NCBI GenBank assembly: GCA_002633005.1
Contig: NMRA01000977.1
Span: 3,288-67,287 of the forward strand
Source: Phoronis australis
Lineage: Eukaryota > Phoronida > Phoronidae
Direction of reading: 5' to 3'
Length of the DNA: 64,000 bases
A program made the translations under genes and the position numbers. This document shows, piece by piece, positions 57,048-64,000 of the stretch (positions are counted from its first letter, which is position 1; every line of letters begins with the position of its first letter). The notes under the pieces were generated by a model, which saw only the letters and a program-made list of their open reading frames with translations, ran no database searches and was not told the origin of the DNA.

Positions 57048-57303
57048 GTCTGATTACTGTACACTGTCATGTCTGATTACTGTACACTGTCATGTCTGAT
57101 TACTGTACACTGTCATGTCTGATTACTGTACACTGTCATGTCTGATTACTGTACACTGTCACGTTGTCTGATTACTGTACACTGTCATGTCTGATTACTG
57201 TACACTGTCACGTCTGATTACTGTACACTGTCATGTCTGATTACTGTACACTGTCATGTCTGATTACTGTACACTGTCGCGTTGTCTGATTACTGTACAC
57301 TGT
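57048..57303. repeat. 23-bp minisatellite
   Basis: About eleven copies of a unit starting GTCTGATTACTGTACACTGT, mostly 23 bp, with longer variants where CACGTT or CGCGTT replaces CAT. Units are nearly identical. Confidence 0.95.
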
Positions 57304-57504
57304 CATCTCCACGGATATCTTGTGCTTTTGAAACTTACTTATTCTTCTTACTCGCCATAAGTCATTCACATCAAGGGACCTATGTCCTGTACTGTAAGAT
57401 ATCAATGTGCCGATTTAGTATGTCACATATATGCACATGTATGCACTCCCAAGTTTGGGTAAGAGGGCTCCAACATTCTGACTGAATTTTTGTAATCTGC
57501 CAGT

Positions 57505-57590
57505 GATCTGGGTAGCTCAGTGGACTAGAGTGTCTGCTATAGTCCGGGTTCGACCCCAAGTTGGACAGACCTCTTTTGAGACTTAACAAT
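57505..57590 (+). repeat. tRNA-like SINE head
   Basis: GTAGCTCAGTGG at 57512-57523 resembles a pol III A box, and GGTTCGACCCC at 57547-57557 a B box, at tRNA-like distance. No complete cloverleaf could be drawn, so a tRNA-derived SINE is more likely than a tRNA gene. Confidence 0.55.
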
Positions 57591-57654
57591 TGTTAGTTGT
57601 TACGGGATGAGATGTCCCTTTTATAGGTCTGATTGAATTTCTGTCATCAACCGA

Positions 57655-57720
57655 CCATCCTGATGCTCAGTGTACTAGAGTGTCTGCATGGTTTCGAGCC
57701 CTGGTCGGGACAGAAATCTT
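57655..57720 (+). repeat. Second, diverged tRNA-like SINE head
   Basis: TGCTCAGTGTACTAGAGTGT and a GGTTTCGAGCC B-box-like stretch repeat the pattern at 57505, about 145 bp downstream. Confidence 0.45.
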
Positions 57721-57810
57721 ATCAAACTTTCGAGTCTCATCCACTCACAGATGTCCTTAGACCAACTTGCGCTTGTGTAACTTACCCCACCTTTACATGG
57801 AGAGTCCACA

Positions 57811-57842
57811 CGTACACACACACACCCCCACACCCACACATG
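57811..57842. repeat. CA-rich low-complexity tract
   Basis: An imperfect (CA)n/(CCCACA)n stretch. Confidence 0.85.
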
Positions 57843-57879
57843 ATTACTAGGGTAAGGTGGAAGTTGTCGCTCTGTGCGT

Positions 57880-58940
57880 GACAATGAACAGCTGATGCGA
57901 ATAGAGCATGCAAGAGAAGACTCGTCTATATAACCACTGCTGTTCATTACTTCCACCTTGCCCAAGGTTCGCGACCATATGGTGATCAGAAGTGGTGCAA
58001 GTTACCTAGAACAAGTTGCTCTACTTGAATAAGGTGGAGTAAGTTGTCACAAGTAACGTAAGTTGCACTAGTTCAATTAGCACACACTGCCTCCAAACCT
58101 AGTGTCAACTTGCTCCAGGAGTAAGTTGTTCTAGGGCAAGTCGGTGTGTGGACTGCACTCGGGTCATGTGATGTGAGTGACATGCGGTGTGTAAGAAGAC
58201 CCATGATTCTTAATTGTAATGTTACAGTGCTGTTTTTTTTTGGCAGCTGAATTACTTACAGCTTTCAGGGTTCCCCCTGGGTTTCGAAATATTCATGGTG
58301 GGGAATGGTTCTGGTAGATGCCGAGACAGATGCCACATTCAAGTGTAATTGTGTGATCTGGGTGTATGAAGTGGTCACGCCAGGAGAAGGCTTCTGTGCC
58401 CGGTTGAATGAAAAAGTCGCAGACGGAGACTACAAAGTTCCCTGAATCTACTGCGGACTTCATGCAACACCCCTAATTTAAGGACTCGGGGGGGGGCCCC
58501 TTATTACTTAGTTCTTAGTTATATTGTTAGACGTCATTAGTAAAAAAGGAGCTCAAAACGAAGATATAATAATAGAAAAAATAATACATTTGTGAGTAAA
58601 GAATGAAACTAATACGCAAAAGAACTTAGTTGGGTCTCTATGTCATGGAATCGGGCTTTGATTAATATTGAATTGGATGTTTTATGAGTTTATGTTTGAC
58701 TTTATTAACAAGTGTGTGTGTATAGCCAAATAACAAAACACCAGATTTCAACTCACAAATCCAATTGTACATTTCTGAGATGATCTAAATTTGTCTTACA
58801 TTACCTCAAGGATATTTTTGTTGAAGATTTTGACAAAATGCAATGTCATGCGTGCTTAATTGGTGATGAGTTGGTCTTGTTCCTTACTCAGAATAGTTAG
58901 GTCTTGCGTTAGTGTGGACTGACAGTTCATTATTACTTGA
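57880..58940. other. Non-coding stretch
   Basis: AAGTTG-rich phrases around 57990-58150 suggest an old local repeat. No gene recognised. Confidence 0.4.
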
Positions 58941-58946
58941 GGTGAG

Positions 58947-59262
58947 GCACAGTAAAATGACTGGTCATTTTGAGCGTTGAGAACGTTAAAGCACAGTAAA
59001 ATGACTGGTCATTTTGAGCGTTGAGAGCGTTAAAGCACTGTAAAATGACTGGTCATTTTGAGCGTTGAGAACGTTAAAGCACTGTAAAATGACTGGTCAT
59101 TTTGAGCGTTGAGAGCGTTAAGACACTGTAAAATGACTGGTCATTTTGAGCGTTGAGAACGTTAAAGCACTGTAAAATGACTGGTCATTTTGAGCGTTGA
59201 GAGCGTTAAGGCACTGTAAAATGACTGGTCATTTTGGGCGTTGAGAGCATTAAGGCACTGCC
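58947..59262. repeat. 44-bp tandem repeat, seven units
   Basis: Units begin GCACTGTAAAATGACTGGTC and continue ATTTTGAGCGTTGAGARCGT, repeating about every 43-44 bp from 58947. Each unit contains a near-palindrome, AAAATGACTGGTCATTTT. Confidence 0.95.
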
Positions 59263-59976
59263 CAAGCAGTACTCCATACTGGTCGACTAGGGCTTCCATA
59301 TTGCTTTCATTGCACAAAGTAAATATATGTCTGCATTCTGTAGATGCAGGAACTCGCATAAATGTAATACGGTAGTTCCTCAAGTTTACAAGATGTCATG
59401 CATTATAAACAAAGCACGTGATCTCGCCATTGTCTTGCATCTGTGGAAAGCAACTTGCACCTGTAACTTGCATCTATGGAAAGCAACTTGCACCTGTAAC
59501 TTGCATCTATGGAAAGCAACTCACACCTGTAACTTGCATCTATGGAAAGCAACTCGCACCTGTAACCCTCATTGAGTCTCACCTCCAGTAATCGTGAATT
59601 GTCAGTTACCTATTTCTGTTGTAGAAGTCATGCTCATCGCGTACCTTACAAGAAGACACAACTCGTTTGCCGAGGGTTCATGTGAGATGTCCTGCTGGAA
59701 AATGATTCTCTTGTCTGTTATGCTGACAAACTTCGAGATCTCAGTGGTATAGTTACTCATAATGTAGAGCTCCCATGTGATGCCATTTTTAAATTTTTTT
59801 TGCATCCACAGCTGTATTTCCTAAACATCTCGTTGCTAACAATTGCATTCATGTATGAAAATAGCAAGACATCACAACTTTTTTGGATGGATCTGGCTAA
59901 TACTGTGTCTTCTAGTGGCAATTCCATTTTTTCTTTTGCCTCTTTATCTTTTTATGGAGGTGGAAGATCTCTTTTT
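59208..59976 (+). repeat. Duplicated block, copy 1 (ends at n)
   Basis: Nearly identical to 59978-60645 apart from a 33-bp minisatellite expansion at 59440-59573. It stops at the unknown base 59977, while copy 2 runs on through GATCTCTTTTTCAGACG into unique sequence. This is probably the second haplotype of the same locus rather than a true duplication. Confidence 0.9.
59440..59573 (+). repeat. 33-bp minisatellite, four units
   Basis: Units begin CATCTATGGAAAGCAACT and continue TGCACCTGTAACTTG. Since 33 is divisible by 3 the frame is preserved and encodes repeated LHLWKATCTCN. Copy 2 of the block (60206-60240) has a single unit. Confidence 0.93.
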
Positions 59977-59977
59977 N

Positions 59978-60645
59978 ACATTAAAGCACTGTAAATGACT
60001 GGTCATTTTGAGCGTTGAGAGCATTAAGGCACTGCCCAAGTAGTACTCCATACTGGTCGACTAGGGCTTCCATATTGCTTTCATTGCACAAAGTAAATAT
60101 ATGTCTGCATTCTGTAGATGCAGGAACTCGCATAAATGTAATAGTTCCTCAAGTCTACAAGATGTCATGCATTATAAAAAAAGCATGTGATCTGGCCATT
60201 GTCTTGCATCTATGGAAAGCAACTCGCACCTGTAACCCTCATTGAGTCTCACCTCCAGTAATCGTGAATTGTCAGTTACCTATTTCTGTTGTAGAAGTCA
60301 TGCTCATCGAGTACCTTAGAAGAAGACACAACTCGTTTGCCGAGGGTTCATGTGAGATGTCCTGCTGGAAAATGATTCTCTTGTCTGTTATGCTGACAGA
60401 CTTCGAGATCTCAGTGGTATAGTTACTCATAATGTAGAGCTCCCATGTGATGCCATTTTTAAATTTTTTTTGCATCCACAGCTGTATTTCCTAAACATCT
60501 CGTTGCTAACAATTGCATTCATGTATGAAAATAGCAAGACATCACAACTTTTTTGGATGGATCTGGCTAATACTGTGTCTTCTAGTGGCAATTCCATTTT
60601 TTCTTTTGCCTCTTTATCTTTTTATGGAGGTGGAAGATCTCTTTT
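59978..60645 (+). repeat. Duplicated block, copy 2
   Basis: Alternative version of 59208-59976. It differs by few substitutions and by the minisatellite unit number. Confidence 0.9.
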
Positions 60646-60649
60646 TCAG

Positions 60650-61385
60650 ACGAGTTCAACATGTGCATCGCCTTGCAAACATTTTTATAAATCAAAATTT
60701 TTTCACTAGCTTAAATTCTTTTGAAACTTCATTTCATAGGCAACACAGTGAAGAGATACATGATCGTTTGCCAGAGTTTTGCAATTATTGGGTCATAACA
60801 TTGTCAACCAATCTGACATAACGAGTCATAATACAGAATGCCATGTGTGGAAGAAATGGTACATATTTGATGACACATGATGTATGTCTGCTTCTTTGTT
60901 ACAGATTTAACAATTGGTTCTCAAAACTGCTACTTAAGACGGATTCTGTTCTTAAACCTGCTGTGGTACAGAATGAGGTATTGCCAGAACTGGCTCGTAG
61001 GATGAATTATGGCGCAGTATTGGCAGAGCTGGCTCGTAGGATGCAATATGGCGCAGTATATGGCGCAGTATGCAGCTGTAAGGGTTGGGCCTGTTTTCAC
61101 ATACTTAACTGTTATAAAAATTGAGAATCGAGATGTGACATATGGATGCAATGACGTAGTTTGAGTGGCACAAAGAGTGATGAGAATGTGAGCAGAAAAA
61201 CCAGGGTGCACCTTTTTAATGTAATTATACATCACTTGACAAGTCCTGACATTTCTAACTTGCTTACTTTGTGCAGCTTTATCAGCAAAGAAAAACTGGA
61301 TGAAATCGATGGAGGAGGCATTATTTTTATACTTTATTTAATGAGCTCTAGAAGTGAGTGCATCAGAACTAACTATAGTTGTTAG
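60650..61385. other. Non-coding stretch with a short tandem repeat
   Basis: GGCAGARCTGGCTCGTAGGA-type units repeat two to three times at about 60978-61070. The ORFs at 60513-60821 and 60843-61124 have no recognised domain. Confidence 0.45.
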
Positions 61386-61450
61386 GTCATATACAGTGCC
61401 TGGATTTTCTGTAGATAAGCCCTGTCGGAAAATTATGCTGAATAATCGCT

Positions 61451-62631
61451 TACCGTATTCGCCGTAATAGCCGCCCGTACCCCTATAAGCGCCTCCCACG
61501 CGTTTTCAGACTTTGCTAAACTAAGCACCCAGTCGATGAACGTGTACGTGCGAAAAATGCCTTGCCTACAGTCCTAAAATTCTACAGTAACGTCTTCATT
61601 TTATCAATATCCGACCGTCCTGAAAAAATCATTGTGCGCAGAATTTGTAGACCACGAGCCTCGCCGCTATGTCGGTATTTAGCCGTGACTATACACTTCA
61701 AACTTCCGCCATGCCTCAAAACGAACACAAAAGTTCTGCTGATATTGCGAGGACTAATGTTCTGGCCTTTCAGAACAGAAGTAGTGTACTTGTCAACGGG
61801 ATTGACTTGTAGATATTTCCCGCTTTCAACAGGAATCAAAATTTCTTTGTAGGTCTACACGTGAAAACTGCTAATAGTAGACTAATGAAAAGCTTGGCCA
61901 TTGTTAAAAGGACGTGGCCAGGAAGCGCGCGCTACGTACATTAACCTGTCATCAAAGACATTAGTCTGGAACTATCCATTTATGAAACTGGTAGCATAGC
62001 ATCGGCAAGAAATGAATATTGGCACTAATTTCCGACAGTTTCTAATGCTATAAAAATGTTTGCGTTATTTTTAAGATGAATTGTTTGATTAACCAATGCA
62101 GACAACTTCAAAACAAACGTTGCGTGACAACAACGTGTGTTCGTCCAGACATTTTTCTCATGTTGCTGATCATACATGTAGATGGCACGATGTACTACCA
62201 CAGATTTGTACTTAAACCTGCCTTGATCCCGTATCCACGGGAACTTAAAAATCTTAGGGACGGTACTTGGAAAACTTAAGGAGGTTCTCGGGTAATTTGC
62301 TTAAGTCGAAACTATTTTTATTCAAGCATTCAAGTCGCCATATCAACGATTGCGAGGCAGGCAGTCGGTGAGTTTTTGCCCTGGGATTGCAGCACAATTT
62401 TCTGTAAAATGATCGTAATGTAGCAGCAAAGTTTGATAGCAATGCACTACGGTTTTGTAGAAAATCTTTCATAGATTACAGATACGTCACAGATCGTAGA
62501 TATGATGAATCTTAGCTTCCGATTTCACCCGTTTTGGAGACCGGGTTACAACGGCCTTGGGTTATAATAATAGCCCCTCCCGAAACGAACTTTTCTAAGC
62601 GCCCTGGGTGGTTATTACGGTGAATACGGTA
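61451..62631 (-). mobile_element. Full TACCGTATTCGCC-family element in a dispersed repeat
   Basis: TACCGTATTCGCCGTAATAG at 61451 and the inverted ATTACGGTGAATACGGTA ending 62631 bound 1181 bp, related throughout to 19233-20598 in opposite orientation. The flanks join up as the repeat unit seen uninterrupted at 41690-42480, where a single TA sits at the junction; this supports a TA target duplication. Confidence 0.9.
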
Positions 62632-63313
62632 GTTTAATAGCATCTGCTGTCAAGTGTCTATATAGTGAGGCTTTCATTTGGAAAATTTCTTCTTAAAAGC
62701 CCACTCATTGGACCAAGTATAAAGCACAAATTCAATTTTGTGGAGCATTTATCATTTATAAACATGGACAAAGTGTTCGCAACCTATGTATTTATTAACG
62801 TAAAATTAAAAGGCGCAGTTTTATGTTAAAAACCAGCGCAGGCTGACTTTCCATTCTGCATGCTTCCCTTTGGGAAGAAACGTGTAAGTGTTAATTTGGT
62901 GTTATTGAAACGTTTGATAATTTTAATTCTCCAAATACACGCCCGTGCGCTTATTTACGGAAAATCCCGGTAAGTTCCTCATTTCCCATATGTATGATTC
63001 ATCTCGTTTCAATGACTGTAGGTGACAGCATGACTGACCAGAAGCTGCAACTGAAGAAGTGGACCATTAGTTGGATGACATCACATGGATAATGGCATGA
63101 GAACCACATGTACTGAAGCACTCACTTGCTGTACATCTATAGGCTGTGTTGTGGTTTGTTAACTATAAATATTTAAGGCAAATGCCAATTCTTGGCAAGT
63201 TTTAGTTGTTCCCACATTCATACAGTGCAAGTCAGGGCACTGGTCACATTTCTTCAAAGGTACTCCTACATGTTTGGTAATGTTCAAATATTTCAGTTTG
63301 TCAACTTTCTAAA
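62632..63313 (+). repeat. Dispersed repeat unit, copy 2
   Basis: Continuation of the 41690-42480 repeat past the transposon, with the invariant 198-bp core at about 62975-63172. It ends at the unknown base 63314. Confidence 0.9.
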
Positions 63314-63314
63314 N

Positions 63315-64000
63315 GACCTATGTATTTATTAACGTAAAATTAAAAGGCGCAGTTTTATGTTAAAAACCAGCGTAGGCTGACTTTCCATTCTGCATGCTTC
63401 CCTTTGGGAAGATACATGCAGGCGTTAATTTGGTGTTATTGAAACGTTTGATAATTTTAATTCTCCAAATACACGCCCGTGCACTTATTTACAGAAAATC
63501 CCGGTAAGTTCCTCATTTCCCATATGTATGATTCATCTCGTTTCAATGACCGCAGGTGGCAGCATGACTGACCAGAAGCTGCAACTGAAGAAGTGGACCA
63601 TTAGTTGGATGACATCACATGAATAATGGCATGAGAACCACATGCACTGAAGCACTCACTTGCTGTACATCTATAGGCTGTGTTGTGGTTTGTTAACTAT
63701 ATACATTTAAGGCAAATGCCAATTCTTGGCAAGTTTTAGTTGTTCCCACATTCATACAGTGCAAGTCAGGGCACTGGTCACATTTCTTCAAAGGTACTCC
63801 TACATGTTTGGTAATGTTCAAATATTTCAGTTTGTCTACTTTCTAAAGCCTGTGATTAATATAGTGTTGCATAGTATCGGTACTTATCTCATTATTTTAT
63901 GGTGAAAATGATTGTGACATGCTTAGCAAATGAACATAATTCAAAGTTGTTTTTGTTCATCAACAGAATAGGAAGCTTAGGACTTGAAAATGATATACAA
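63315..64000 (+). repeat. Dispersed repeat unit, copy 3
   Basis: Restarts at GACCTATGTATTTATTAACG and repeats copy 2 at a few percent difference, then extends through the segment that matches 42345-42480 to the window end. Probably the other haplotype of copy 2. Confidence 0.9.

Noticed and set aside
57512-57557. Functional tRNA gene
   Set aside because: A- and B-box-like motifs are present, but no acceptor stem or full cloverleaf can be formed, and a diverged second copy lies close by, favouring a SINE.
59327-59575. ORF with repeated LHLWKATCTCN as a repeat protein
   Set aside because: Created by a 33-bp minisatellite; the other haplotype copy has only one unit.

Overview
This is eukaryotic, animal-type genomic DNA. 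It is AT-rich, has no operon-like ORF packing, and is filled with remnants of DNA transposons, LINEs, SINE-like units, TIR/MITE families and tandem repeats. The mix (THAP-DDE plus YqaJ elements, Mutator-like, piggyBac, hAT-like, several non-LTR families, a His-Me finger endonuclease) resembles draft genomes of marine invertebrates such as hemichordates, lancelets or echinoderms. I cannot fix the species. Three of the four single-base 'n' positions sit at the edge of near-identical duplicated blocks, which looks like unmerged haplotypes in a draft assembly of a very heterozygous animal.

Layout. 1-12.8 kb: a microsatellite, a TIR element with AAT flanks (2080-3535), a TIR element with a perfect 8-bp target duplication (3687-4527), a LINE endonuclease fragment (about 6.5-7.2 kb, minus), a TIR-family end (8.6-9.0 kb), a long interspersed repeat (9.0-9.9 kb) and an 830-bp TIR element (10730-11559). 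12.8-16.8 kb: a nearly complete two-gene DNA transposon with a plus-strand SWIM zinc finger/YqaJ nuclease gene facing a minus-strand THAP-DDE transposase gene, matching the ISL2EU (formerly IS4EU) type. 17.0-17.6 kb: a LINE ORF1 fragment. 19.2-20.6 kb: a full TIR element nested in another inverted repeat. 20.6-28.6 kb: little that can be recognised.

28.6-29.8 kb: a transposon-filled and an empty version of one site joined at an 'n'. 34.4-34.8 kb: a well-preserved I-PpoI-like His-Me finger endonuclease domain, the most unusual coding sequence here. 34.8-36.6 kb: a long repeat with a 340-base gap. 36.6-39.8 kb: a Mutator-like transposase pseudogene split by a 1.43-kb TIR insertion. 41-46.3 kb: dispersed repeats and a tandem duplication, one copy of which carries a hAT-like element absent from the other. 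46.6-53 kb: LINE and piggyBac remnants and two exon-like segments. 53.6-64 kb: more TIR elements, SINE-like units, satellites and haplotypic duplicates.

Almost all recognisable genes are parasitic, and most are broken. The real work in this window is layered transposition. Several insertions can be read precisely because an uninserted copy of the same site is also present. No complete host gene could be supported; a few exon-like segments with good splice signals are listed at low confidence.
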